A stretch of DNA of 64,000 bases, taken from contig JAURPI010000025.1 in the NCBI GenBank assembly GCA_030835385.1, positions 1 through 64,000 of the forward strand, in the 5' to 3' direction. The position numbers and the translations under genes are program-made. Shown here piece after piece: positions 26,139 to 34,815 of this stretch; the stretch's first letter is position 1, and the number at the start of each line of letters is the position of its first letter. This DNA is from Alphaproteobacteria bacterium (GTDB taxonomy: Bacteria > Pseudomonadota > Alphaproteobacteria > Rhodospirillales > Rhodospirillaceae). The notes beneath the pieces were generated by a model. The model worked only from the letters and a program-made list of their open reading frames with translations, had not been told where the DNA came from and did no database searches.

Positions 26139-26897
26139 TTAGCCGACCGTTTTCTCAAATTCCATCAGCTCGTAATGGGTTTGCATGTAGCCTGCGACGC
26201 CTCCTTTTAGGAAGGTGTAATCCCCGTCCGTCGTCGTATAGACCTGATAGGGCGGGTGCTCTTCGGGTAAATCATTGTTGGTGGGCACTTGGAAGTGGTG
26301 GGCATTGAACGTCCCGGCACCCACTGTAATTTTCTCGTCACCCAGGTATTCCATGTCGAGGCGCAGTGGGTAAAGCATCGGGCCTGTGGCGCCACGGTGA
26401 TCGGGAGAACACAGCAGCAATTCGTCGACACTTTGTATGCCAGGACCTTTGCTTAGGTCGTAGTGGGCGAAGTGCCAACTGTCACAGGCGATAGCATGAT
26501 TCTGGAACGACTTTAGTGGTCCGTGTTTGTGGTTCATGCGCTGTGACACACGTCCTTCAAGTGCGGTAAACGTTTCGCACTCAGTGTAGTCGTCGTACAT
26601 CTTAAACCAGCCGGTGCCCATAAACTTGTCGGCAACGGTGAGCCGGACAAAACAGTCTTGCGGCATCCAGTTTGAATCGACCGTATAGGTCGCATCTCTC
26701 ATCACAGAAGGCCGATCATCGATTTCGGTATGCACACCAATTGTGCGACCGCCGTCACCGTATTTGGTAATGGTATAAAATTCGCGTCCACGCTCCTGGT
26801 CCATGCGCTCCGGTTTTTTAGACGTGTAACCAATAACACCGCGAACGACGGTATGTTCGATTTGAGTGATGGGCTGATTCGGATCAGTTGCAGTCAT
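26139..26897 (-). CDS. Conserved hypothetical protein, tandem family member 1
   Basis: 252 aa, first of the tandem pair. The same conserved blocks as the gene at 25390 appear in the same order and spacing, with the N-terminus about 6 residues longer. Cytosolic by appearance. C-terminal V-Y-T-T-T-D-G-D-Y-T-F-L-K-G followed by G-Y-M-Q-T-H-Y-E-L is nearly unchanged between the two, so it is probably the functional core. Divergent from the YciI gene, with 118 bp between. Function unknown. Confidence 0.78.
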   Translation of the reverse strand: MTATDPNQPITQIEHTVVRGVIGYTSKKPERMDQERGREFYTITKYGDGGRTIGVHTEIDDRPSVMRDATYTVDSNWMPQDCFVRLTVADKFMGTGWFKMYDDYTECETFTALEGRVSQRMNHKHGPLKSFQNHAIACDSWHFAHYDLSKGPGIQSVDELLLCSPDHRGATGPMLYPLRLDMEYLGDEKITVGAGTFNAHHFQVPTNNDLPEEHPPYQVYTTTDGDYTFLKGGVAGYMQTHYELMEFEKTVG

Positions 26898-27015
26898 GAG
26901 GTCCCCCGTACGGTTGAGCGCTTTTGTTGATTGGTCGTGGCCGTCATCATACGCTGGCCGCTATCGTTGTCCACGCCGCTTGAGGGTTAGTCCGCGGCGG
27001 CAGGAGAAATCTCAG

Positions 27016-27324
27016 ATGTTGTTTATTGCTCGCTTTGAAGATCGCCCCGCCAGCCTGCATTTGCGCCACGCAAATCAAGAGGCTCACGATAGCTATATCG
27101 AAGCGAACAGATCTCAAATCCTTACGTCTGGTCCCCTCCGGCGGGACGATTTTGACAATCCGGTCGGCGGCCTCTGGTATATCGAGGCCAAGGATCGCCA
27201 AGTGACCGAAGCGTTCTGCCACAACGACCCATTCTGGACCGCGGGTGTTCACACTGCCGTCACACTCATGCCACAACAAGCGTCCACGAATCCCTATGCG
27301 AGTATGCGTGTCATATGTTTGTAG
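27016..27324 (+). CDS. YciI family protein
   Basis: 102 aa from ATG 27016, with CAGGAG 9 nt upstream. Matches the small ferredoxin-like YciI fold: M-L-F-I-A-R-F-E-D, R-x-x-H-x-x-Y-I near residues 20-30 (His of the proposed active site), S-G-P-L near 42, and the motif D-P-F-W-T-A-G-V near 76. YciI proteins may dehalogenate or isomerise, but their general role is uncertain. An open frame extends upstream to 26896 into the divergent gene and is not used. Confidence 0.82.
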   Translation: MLFIARFEDRPASLHLRHANQEAHDSYIEANRSQILTSGPLRRDDFDNPVGGLWYIEAKDRQVTEAFCHNDPFWTAGVHTAVTLMPQQASTNPYASMRVICL

Positions 27325-27358
27325 GAAAGCGGCTATGTCGCGCTGAAGAGGAACAAGT

Positions 27359-28369
27359 ATGAGCCGTTTTTTGATTGCCGCATTCTGCGTCTTGCTGAGT
27401 TTGCCGACCGCATTGGCAGACCCGTTAACTGGGCGAGCCGCTGGTAGTGTGCCGAAGGGATCGATCTGGGATGAGCACTGGCAGTTCCGCAAGAGCGTGC
27501 TGATGGGCAGCCCCGAAGTCGACTTCGAATATTACATATATGGCGAGCTCGGCAATGAAGAAGAGATGGTGAATAGCCTTCGTCGCAACCGGGTGCAAAT
27601 TTCGTCTGCATCGTTGTGGGGGTTGTCTTCGACGATCCCAGAGGCTGCCGTACTTTCATTGCCCTATCTGTTCGAAAGCCCGGAAGAGGCGGATTACTTT
27701 TACGATTGCTGTGCCGGTGACATCATCAGGACTTACCTAGAAGCCATCGGTATCACGCACCTCGGTTGGTCAGAGGCAGGGTGGACAGGGTTCTACGGCC
27801 CCAAGAGCTATGTAGACCCAGCTCTCGTGAAAGGTGAGAAACTGTGCACACCGTCGACTCCGTCTGTTGCGGTGTTCTTCCGATCTCTCGGTATCGATAC
27901 GGTGTTTCTCGGTATTGGGGATGTTGTGCCGGCGCTGCAAACCGGGTTGGTCGAGGGCGGCGCATCCAGTTTGCCGTGGTATGTCAATGCCTTCAAAGAT
28001 CATGCGCCTCACTACACCCTGACGGGTCATCACTACGAGAGCACAGTCATCATGTCCTCGAAGAAGTGGCTCGACTCAGCAACCCCCGTGCAGCGCGATG
28101 TGATCGACAAGGCCTTCAACGTCTTTCCCAGTCAGCGGGCGGGTGTTCGCGAAGATGCCGAAAAGAAGATCGATGGTCTGCGTGAAGCCGGTGCGCTTGT
28201 TTACGATCTGACGGCGGAACAGCGCGCGCGATGGATTGCGGCAGCGCAGGCGGTGCATCCGGCCATACTGCGCGACATTGGTGGTGATGCGGAAGCGGTC
28301 TATGCGCAGGTGTTGGCGGCGAAAGCCGAATTTCAGGCCCGCCACGGCCAAAATACTTTCGGCGAATGA
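27359..28369 (+). CDS. TRAP transporter solute-binding protein (DctP family), orphan 2
   Basis: 336 aa. Signal peptide M-S-R-F-L-I-A-A-F to A-L-A-D (about 20 residues), then the DctP fold with F-E-Y-Y-I-Y-G-E-L-G and L-Q-T-G-L-V-E-G-G-A. At the place where the other four copies in this window have an Arg before the binding helix, this one has E-K-L-C-T-P, so the usual carboxylate-binding Arg appears to be Cys. The ATGA overlap with the next gene implies translational coupling to a VOC protein. No permease gene adjacent. Confidence 0.86.
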   Translation: MSRFLIAAFCVLLSLPTALADPLTGRAAGSVPKGSIWDEHWQFRKSVLMGSPEVDFEYYIYGELGNEEEMVNSLRRNRVQISSASLWGLSSTIPEAAVLSLPYLFESPEEADYFYDCCAGDIIRTYLEAIGITHLGWSEAGWTGFYGPKSYVDPALVKGEKLCTPSTPSVAVFFRSLGIDTVFLGIGDVVPALQTGLVEGGASSLPWYVNAFKDHAPHYTLTGHHYESTVIMSSKKWLDSATPVQRDVIDKAFNVFPSQRAGVREDAEKKIDGLREAGALVYDLTAEQRARWIAAAQAVHPAILRDIGGDAEAVYAQVLAAKAEFQARHGQNTFGE

Positions 28370-28758
28370 CGGAAAAAACTCTCATAAAGAAAGTTGCGGC
28401 AGCGCGTATTTTTGTCGCGAATGTTGACAAGGCAGTGAGATTTTATCGCGACACACTTGGTCTACCGTTGTCTGGTCAGACCGCAGACTCCGCCGGGTTT
28501 AAGCCGAAAGATATCGATTTCATTGTTGAGAGGGTGAATCCAGCTGATCCGGATGCAGCTGAAATGATAGGGCGCTTTACGGCGCTGTCCTTTGCGGTAG
28601 ACGACTGTATGGCAGCCGTAGGTTCACTCACTGGCAAGAGTGTACAGTTTCTCGGTCCGGCCCAGAAGCAGGCCTGGGGAGGTACCGTCGCCCATTTTCT
28701 TGATCCAGATGGCAATGTTTTGACCTTGGTTGAATACCCGAAAGCGACCCCGGCGTGA
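28366..28758 (+). CDS. VOC family protein in TRAP-binding-protein operon
   Basis: 130 aa, one VOC module: A-A-R-I-F-V-A-N-V-D-K-A-V-R-F-Y at the start and F-L-D-P-D-G-N-V-L-T-L-V-E at the end, with the final Glu as metal ligand. Its ATG overlaps the stop of the upstream DctP-type gene (ATGA) and its TGA overlaps the GTG of the next gene (GTGA), so the three genes are tightly coupled. Cytosolic. Substrate unknown; it may act on the compound bound by the transporter protein, which is an inference from the overlap. Confidence 0.83.
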   Translation: MTEKTLIKKVAAARIFVANVDKAVRFYRDTLGLPLSGQTADSAGFKPKDIDFIVERVNPADPDAAEMIGRFTALSFAVDDCMAAVGSLTGKSVQFLGPAQKQAWGGTVAHFLDPDGNVLTLVEYPKATPA

Positions 28759-30173
28759 AAACTACTGTCGCGAATTTTTGTGTAGCGGTGATTTCCCTGT
28801 TCATTGCAGCTGGTTTAGCCGTTGCTGCTTTGGAAGGTGTCTTGCGCACCGGTGCGTTGCAGTCGGGCAGTGTGCCGTGGATTACACCCGACGGGGTAGC
28901 GTTAGATGCAAAGATCGATAAAGTGAACGGTGAGCTTGCTGCACTGCACCCCTATGCGTTTACTGACCTCATCCATGCAGGTCTGGGGTCAGATGATGCG
29001 GGATACAGGGTCGCTGTGTTGGGCGACTCCTTTGTTTGGGGTGACGGTTTGCGCCTTGGCCAACCCTGGCCACACAAGCTCCAGCGCAAACTGAATGCCA
29101 TGGGCGCCGACGTCACTATTCAGTCTTGGGGGATCAACGGTTGGTCCACTCGTGATCACCTCACTTTTCTGAAGGCCGTCAAACGAGACGAAGGCGCTTT
29201 GAACATAGATGAGGTGTTGATCGGCTTTGTCACCAATGACCCGGATATGGGTGACATTGAGCAGAGGCAAGCGCCAAAATTTCAGATTCCGCCGCGCGCT
29301 TTCATGTCTTTGTTTCCATTGGCTGATGCTTACTTAACCGCCCACTTGCAGGCGGTGTACGAAACTGTGGTTGACCCTGGTTCTGGATATGGTGCCTGGG
29401 AAGCATCGCTGTGGACAGACGCAAACCTAGAATCCTATCGCGCAGTTTTATTTGAGCTTAAGACCTTCTCGGTCGAGAACGGTTTGCCCATCGCTTTTGT
29501 CTTAACGCCACACAACCCCAATGAAAGTTCGTTTAAGTCTCGATATGAGGCGCTCAAGTCTTTACTTGGTGACATTGGGATTCCGGTGATCGATTTGTTG
29601 CCGTCTGTTGTCAACCAACTCTCTGATGCTGGGACGCCCCCTTTGTATCGTCACCTTTGGGCCAATCGCGGTGATGGTCATCCCGGTGATATGCTGACAG
29701 ACATTTACGCCCAAGACGTCGCAGAGGTTTTGTTGTCTCGCCAGGCAGAGACAGTCGGCACAGGTACTGTTTTACCGTCTCTGCCGGATCAAGTTTGCAC
29801 GAGTGGTGAAATCATTGCCGTTGTGCCTCAGCCAGTCAGGTTTGACTTTGGACCAGACTCTTATGTGCGTCTTGTGGGCCAGGTATCCACTTCGGCCGGT
29901 GGTGGCGACGCGGTGGCATCCCGTGCGGTTGTGCAATGGCCTGGCGGGGAGGCGGCTGCCTATCACCGTGACGTTTTAGCTGGTGAGATCCCGCGCGAAT
30001 ACGACCGGGCCAATTCCACGAAAATAGAACCTGCATCAAAATTCTGGGCTGACATTCCAGGCGACACAGACCTCTCCAATCTATCTTTATACGTGAAGAC
30101 AGAGGCTGGCTGCGTTTATGTGGCGCCGCTCACAGTCCAGAATCGGCCAATTCATTTGACCGAGGACCTTTAG
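28755..30173 (+). CDS. SGNH/GDSL hydrolase family protein, membrane-anchored
   Basis: 472 aa from GTG 28755. An N-terminal hydrophobic segment, residues 7-27, is likely an uncleaved anchor or signal. The SGNH domain has block I V-L-G-D-S-F-V-W-G-D-G near residue 88 (nucleophile Ser), block III-like G-F-V-T-N-D near residue 157 and the C-terminal D-G-H-P-G-D near 308. A further ~150-residue region of unknown type, with two Cys, follows. Such enzymes are esterases or acyl-transferases acting on carbohydrates or lipids, here probably in the periplasm. Last gene of the coupled set with the TRAP binding protein and the VOC protein. Confidence 0.8.
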   Translation: MKTTVANFCVAVISLFIAAGLAVAALEGVLRTGALQSGSVPWITPDGVALDAKIDKVNGELAALHPYAFTDLIHAGLGSDDAGYRVAVLGDSFVWGDGLRLGQPWPHKLQRKLNAMGADVTIQSWGINGWSTRDHLTFLKAVKRDEGALNIDEVLIGFVTNDPDMGDIEQRQAPKFQIPPRAFMSLFPLADAYLTAHLQAVYETVVDPGSGYGAWEASLWTDANLESYRAVLFELKTFSVENGLPIAFVLTPHNPNESSFKSRYEALKSLLGDIGIPVIDLLPSVVNQLSDAGTPPLYRHLWANRGDGHPGDMLTDIYAQDVAEVLLSRQAETVGTGTVLPSLPDQVCTSGEIIAVVPQPVRFDFGPDSYVRLVGQVSTSAGGGDAVASRAVVQWPGGEAAAYHRDVLAGEIPREYDRANSTKIEPASKFWADIPGDTDLSNLSLYVKTEAGCVYVAPLTVQNRPIHLTEDL

Positions 30174-30291
30174 GACTCTGTTGATTTTTAGATCGCGAGA
30201 CTTTCTTGCATCCAATCGATGTCTTCCGTGCATCTCATGATTATCGGGGTGTAGACGAAACGGGACTTAACCAAGGAGAAAGACCTATGAA

Positions 30292-30561
30292 ATGGATTTA
30301 GTCGTAGCGGCTTTGGCGCCAGGCAGTGATGAAAAGGGCGTTGATGCTCTAACGATGCAGATCATCGGATTTGGCTCGGAAGCGTCCTGCCAGGCGGCAC
30401 GGTCAGGCGTGGTGTGGCGGGTTGAGGGTGTAATGGAGCCAGACGTCATTAAGCAGTTTGTCACTGAAGAGATTCGCAAATCTGGCGATGTGCCCAATCC
30501 TGAAGCATTTGCTGATTTATTTCTTGGGCGGGTCAGTGCGGCCTGCTATCGCGCAGACTAA
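30292..30561 (+). CDS. Small protein of unknown family, probably 5'-frameshifted exported protein
   Basis: 89 aa from ATG 30292; family not recognised. The residues after the start, L-V-V-A-A-L-A-P-G-S, look like the end of a signal peptide, and two Cys (E-A-S-C and A-A-C-Y) could form a disulfide. A better-placed ATG at 30287, 8 nt after AAGGAG, reads M-K-W-I and then stops. If one T had been lost from the T run at 30297-30299, that ATG would give M-K-W-I-L-V-V-A-A-L-A and run on in this frame. So the gene may be a frameshifted version of an exported ~91-aa protein. The end overlaps the convergent amidase stop by 4 nt. Confidence 0.55.
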   Translation: MDLVVAALAPGSDEKGVDALTMQIIGFGSEASCQAARSGVVWRVEGVMEPDVIKQFVTEEIRKSGDVPNPEAFADLFLGRVSAACYRAD

Positions 30562-31934
30562 ATACCAGACGCATTCTCAAACGCAGTGCCAATACGCAGC
30601 GCTGTCGCTTCTTCCCGCTTCGGCGTGACCACCTGTAGTCCAAGGGGAAGGCCGTCCTCGGTCTTCCCCATTGGGACAGAAAGTGCGGGGCAGCCGGCAT
30701 AGTTGGCAAAGGCTGTAAACGTTGTGATCGTCTTTGGCATCGCTGCCTCGAAAGAAAATGCTGGAACGGGCGTGGTGGGCGTGACCAGTGCATCAACCGT
30801 TCCAAACAGGCGCCGAGCGACGGGTCTCACTTGTTCAATGAGTCTCATTGCTTTCGCCAGCTTTGGTGCTGATTGAGCGCGCCCAAATTCGATACCAGCG
30901 CGGAACGTTTCTGTAAATCCGTCCGGATTGCTGTCCAGTGCATCTGAATGAATGTTGGCCAGGTCGGCTTCAATCAAAAGCATGGCCTTAGGGCGAACCA
31001 AGGCCGGGTCGTAACCATCCCAGCCAACCGGTTCCAATTTCGCGCCCAGCTCGCGCAGCTGATCAATTGATTTTGCATAGGCAACATAAACTGCTGAATC
31101 TACCGTATCTCCATTGATTTTGTTGAGGTCATTAAAATATCCCAGTGTCAGCCCATCAAGGGATGGCGACGCTTCGAGAGCCGAGGAAAAGTCTGTTGGG
31201 CCATGCCGACCCGCCGGGTCATCAGCATCAAACCCAGCCATTGCCGAGAGCATCAGCGTCAAGTCTTTGCACGACCGTGCCATGGGTCCGACGTGATCAA
31301 GAGCATAGGACAAAGGCATGACGCCACGAGTGCTCACCAAACCGTACGTCGGTTTTAACCCGGCAATACCGCAAAAGGATGCGGGGATCCGAACGGACCC
31401 TAGGGTATCTGACCCCAATGCACCGGCGCACAATCCAGCGGCCAATGCGGCGCCCGACCCACCTGAGGACCCGCCAGGCGTGTAGCCGTCTTTGTGCGGA
31501 TTCTGGCAGTAGCCGTATGCGTCATTGGCGGTCGTTGCGCCATGTGCAGCTTCGTGCATGTTGAGTTTGCCGAGAAATATTGCACCGGCCTCGCGCAAGC
31601 GCCGCACCACGTCGGCGTCATGCTCTGGTGTCGCGCGTCGGTATGCTTCAACACCACCTGTTGTAGGTATGCCTGCGACATCGATGTTGTCTTTTAAGGC
31701 AATTGGGATACCGTCTAAGGCGCTCAGCACGTTCCCATCTGCCCGCCGCTGGTCAGCGGCTTCTGCCTCTCGCAGAGCAGATTTGGTCGTCACTTTAATG
31801 AAGGCGTTCAGATCACTGTTCTGATCTTCAATGCGTTTAAGGTAGGTCTCGGTCGCCGTGGTCGATGTGGCTTTTCCCGATTCAAGGGCGTGCGCGAGCC
31901 CAGCAACTCCGAGGGCAACAATATCAACAGTCAT
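30558..31934 (-). CDS. Amidase (GatA-like amidase-signature family)
   Basis: 458 aa, normal length. The Ser-cisSer-Lys triad is visible: Lys in I-A-L-K-D-N near residue 80, cis-Ser in P-G-G-S-S-G-G-S near 155, and nucleophile Ser in D-T-L-G-S-V-R-I-P near 179. Hydrolyses amides or acts as an amidotransferase subunit. Because no gatB or gatC lies near, a stand-alone amidase is more likely. Cytosolic; no signal peptide. Followed by the PaaK-like and acyl-CoA dehydrogenase genes on the same strand, but with a 63-bp gap. Confidence 0.9.
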   Translation of the reverse strand: MTVDIVALGVAGLAHALESGKATSTTATETYLKRIEDQNSDLNAFIKVTTKSALREAEAADQRRADGNVLSALDGIPIALKDNIDVAGIPTTGGVEAYRRATPEHDADVVRRLREAGAIFLGKLNMHEAAHGATTANDAYGYCQNPHKDGYTPGGSSGGSGAALAAGLCAGALGSDTLGSVRIPASFCGIAGLKPTYGLVSTRGVMPLSYALDHVGPMARSCKDLTLMLSAMAGFDADDPAGRHGPTDFSSALEASPSLDGLTLGYFNDLNKINGDTVDSAVYVAYAKSIDQLRELGAKLEPVGWDGYDPALVRPKAMLLIEADLANIHSDALDSNPDGFTETFRAGIEFGRAQSAPKLAKAMRLIEQVRPVARRLFGTVDALVTPTTPVPAFSFEAAMPKTITTFTAFANYAGCPALSVPMGKTEDGLPLGLQVVTPKREEATALRIGTAFENASGI

Positions 31935-31997
31935 GGATTAACCCGATCACTTTTTCGCCAGCGTTGCTCTGACTTTATTGTTGGATGCATGCGACAA

Positions 31998-33392
31998 CTA
32001 ATCAAATCGCTCGTCACTTAGCCGTTTGGCTTTCTGCCGCTTATCAACCTCGGTAAATTTGGTCAGTTCGCCCGGTTGGTGAAGTTCGACGGGCATATCC
32101 ACACCTATGCGCGATTTGATCAAAGCCTTGAAGGCCTGCTCCAACTCTGGAGACGGGTCTGACGTGATTTCCGCCATGACAATCATATCGTCTCTGCCTT
32201 GGGCATCTCTCACCGCACGGCAGAAGTATTCACCATTGAACTCTGGTCGTTCCAACAGCACCCCACCAACGCCATGGGGAAAGACGTTAATGCCGCGCAG
32301 CTTCACCATGTTGTCGGACCGGCCAAAGATGCCCTGCATCCGCTTGAACACTAGACCGGTATCATTGGCGCCAGTGTGGAAAGCTGACACGTCGTGTGTG
32401 TTGAACCTGATCATCGGATAGAGATCGTCTTTGAATAGCACGGTGTCGATGACATCGCCTTGCTCGCCATCAGGCAACGGCTCGCCAGTATCGACATCTG
32501 TGATCTCAATGTAATGCGCATCTTCCCAGACATGCATACCCGTATGATCGTGCCCTTCGGCACAAATCGTTCCCGTGTCGCCAACGCCATACCAGTCGAA
32601 TGTCTCAGCACCACCCCACAGGCGTGAGATTTCATCGCGATCTTCCTGGCCGAAGTGACCGGATATCATGCGAATAGGAATATCTTTGCCAGGTTCCAAG
32701 CCTTCTTCAGCGGCTACGGCCGCGAGTTTGCGAAGGTAGTCAACAAAACCGACAATCACCGTCGTTTTAAACCGGTTCATGATGTGAACCTGCTGCACCG
32801 ATCGTGTTTCAACCCCTGTGCCCGCAGAGCAAAAGATCGCGTTCGTGAAATGGATTACGGCTTCACGCATGTAGTGACCGGCATTTACCATGCCGTGTCC
32901 GTAAATGGAGTGCACAACATCTGAGCCTTTCATGCCTTGCATGAGATAGGCCCGGGCGACCAGCAAGTTTTGCATCTCGCGAGTCTTCGGGCTGAACAGA
33001 AGTACCTGTGGGGTCCCCGTCGTGCCCGATGTGGTGTGCATCACGGCGTGCATGTGGTCGTCGTCCGAGAAATCAGTGCCGCCAAAATCACCAAAGGGTG
33101 GGCGGGCTGCAATAGACTCCATCAGGTCGGCTTTGCCAAAGGGTGGAATCTTGGTGATGTCGTCGAGGGACGTAATGTCTCCCGCTTCTAACCCGACGTT
33201 GCCCCAGTGACGTTGGTAGAATGGTACCTGCCACGCGCGATCAACGCATTTCATAAACCGCTGATTTTGCAGGTCGCGGAGTTCATCCCGGCTCATCTGT
33301 GTGAAAGTCGGTAGAAAGTCATCGCCGATGGGATGGTCGGTCAACATTTGATCGATATCGAAACCGGCGAAATAGGGCGGGCGAGTGACCAT
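31998..33392 (-). CDS. Phenylacetate-CoA ligase-like adenylate-forming enzyme
   Basis: 464 aa from ATG 33392. An ANL-superfamily protein of the PaaK group: P-loop T-T-S-G-T-T-G-T-P near residue 120, W-Y-G-V-G-D-T-G-T near 246, the D-[DN]-L-Y-P-M-I-R-F-N-T-H-D-V motif near 323, and G-R-S-D-N-M-V-K-L-R-G-I-N-V-F-P near 353. Activates an aromatic or other carboxylic acid to its CoA thioester with ATP. It overlaps nothing but begins 17 nt after the stop of the acyl-CoA dehydrogenase gene, so the two are likely cotranscribed. Longer TTG starts are possible but lack a ribosome site. Confidence 0.88.
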   Translation of the reverse strand: MVTRPPYFAGFDIDQMLTDHPIGDDFLPTFTQMSRDELRDLQNQRFMKCVDRAWQVPFYQRHWGNVGLEAGDITSLDDITKIPPFGKADLMESIAARPPFGDFGGTDFSDDDHMHAVMHTTSGTTGTPQVLLFSPKTREMQNLLVARAYLMQGMKGSDVVHSIYGHGMVNAGHYMREAVIHFTNAIFCSAGTGVETRSVQQVHIMNRFKTTVIVGFVDYLRKLAAVAAEEGLEPGKDIPIRMISGHFGQEDRDEISRLWGGAETFDWYGVGDTGTICAEGHDHTGMHVWEDAHYIEITDVDTGEPLPDGEQGDVIDTVLFKDDLYPMIRFNTHDVSAFHTGANDTGLVFKRMQGIFGRSDNMVKLRGINVFPHGVGGVLLERPEFNGEYFCRAVRDAQGRDDMIVMAEITSDPSPELEQAFKALIKSRIGVDMPVELHQPGELTKFTEVDKRQKAKRLSDERFD

Positions 33393-33408
33393 GCGAACAG
33401 ACTCGGTT

Positions 33409-34590
33409 TTAATAGGACCGCGGTAAACCGAGGACGTTCTGGCCGATGTAAGCAAGGATCAAGTTGGTTGAAACTGGTGCCACTTGATAAAGCCGCGTTT
33501 CTCGGAATTTCCGCTCGATGTCGTATTCCTCAGCGAAGGCAAAGCCGCCGAAGGTCTGGATGCACATTTCTGCTGCTTCCCATGATGCTTCCGACGCTAG
33601 CATTTTTCCCATGTTTGCCTCTTCGGCGCATTTCTCCCCGGCATCAAACTTGGCGGATGATTCACGGACCATCAGTGAGGCCGCGCGATAAGACGCATAA
33701 GCGCGTGCGATAGGAAACTGGACACCTTGATTCTTGCCAATCGGCGCTCCAAAGACTTTGCGTTCGCTCGCATAGTCTGTGGCTTTCTTGATGAACCATT
33801 GAGCATCACCCAGGCATTCCGACGCGATCAATGTGCGTTCGGCATTCATGCCATCAAGGATATAGCGGAAGCCTTTGCCTTCTTCTCCGATCAGGTTTTC
33901 CGCAGGAACTTTAACGTCGTCAAAAAACACTTCTGTGGTGGCATGGTTCATCATGGTGCGGATCGGCCGAATGGTCATGCCGTCCTTTAACGCATCACGC
34001 ATGTCGACCATAAACACCGACAGGCCATCGCCTTTTTTCTCGACTTTATCTTTTGGTGCCGTGCGGGCCAATAACACCATGAAGTCCGAGTGTTCAGCAC
34101 GGCTGGTCCAAATTTTTTGGCCGTTGACGACGTAATGGTCACCTTTTTTCACCGCTGTTGTCTGAAGAGATAGTGTGTCCGTGCCCGATGTTGGTTCGGT
34201 TACGCCAAAGGCTTGGAGTCGTATTTCACCTGACGCCACTTTCGGCAACCACGCTTGTTTTTGCTCTGCGCTGCCGTGTTTAAGAACGGTTCCCATGGTG
34301 TACATCTGCGCATGAATGGCGCCGGCATTGCATCCGCTCTTATGTATTTCTTCCAAGATGGTGCAAGCTGCAGTGAGGCCAAGGCCCGACCCCCCATATT
34401 CTTCTGGGATCAGTGCGGCCATAAAACCAGCTTCGGTCATGGCAGTAACGAAGGCGGTGGGGTATTCGCGCTTCTCGTCTAGTTCGCGCCAATACTCGCC
34501 GGGGAAGCCCTGACAAAGGGCACGGACGGAGTCGCGAATCGCTTCAAGTTCGTCTTCGGACAGGGCTGATGCGGCGGTGTCATCCCGCAT
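33409..34590 (-). CDS. Acyl-CoA dehydrogenase family protein with atypical catalytic position
   Basis: 393 aa. Standard ACAD three-domain plan: N-terminal helical domain, a middle beta domain with F-G-V-T-E-P-T-S-G-T-D near residue 124 (FAD/substrate), and a C-terminal helical domain. GAGGAG is 7 nt before the ATG. Where most ACADs carry Y-E-G-T with the proton-abstracting Glu, this reads L-Y-Q-V-A-P near residue 369, so Gln stands in that position. Another residue may act as the base, or the enzyme may not be a classical alpha-beta dehydrogenase. First gene of a unit continuing into the CoA ligase. Confidence 0.88.
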   Translation of the reverse strand: MRDDTAASALSEDELEAIRDSVRALCQGFPGEYWRELDEKREYPTAFVTAMTEAGFMAALIPEEYGGSGLGLTAACTILEEIHKSGCNAGAIHAQMYTMGTVLKHGSAEQKQAWLPKVASGEIRLQAFGVTEPTSGTDTLSLQTTAVKKGDHYVVNGQKIWTSRAEHSDFMVLLARTAPKDKVEKKGDGLSVFMVDMRDALKDGMTIRPIRTMMNHATTEVFFDDVKVPAENLIGEEGKGFRYILDGMNAERTLIASECLGDAQWFIKKATDYASERKVFGAPIGKNQGVQFPIARAYASYRAASLMVRESSAKFDAGEKCAEEANMGKMLASEASWEAAEMCIQTFGGFAFAEEYDIERKFRETRLYQVAPVSTNLILAYIGQNVLGLPRSY

Positions 34591-34815
34591 AGGGTGGGCT
34601 CCTCAAATATTACAGGCCGTATTCATTGACCGGCACTCTAGTCATAGCGCGGGGCAGCGCAACCGGTAAGGCCCATGTGCACGCGTGGCGGTCGGTTTTT
34701 GCCGCCCAGGAGCGGTTGGGCGCCAGCCCATATGACGAGCTTCGCCTCACAGCACGTGCGTTGTGGAGCGCTTATCCATTAAGATAACGTCTGACGTGAA
34801 AACTGGGAGGACGCG

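Noticed and set aside
30287-30301. MKWI-stop as an attenuator leader peptide
   Set aside because: Four codons only and no terminator hairpin after it; a frameshift explains it better.
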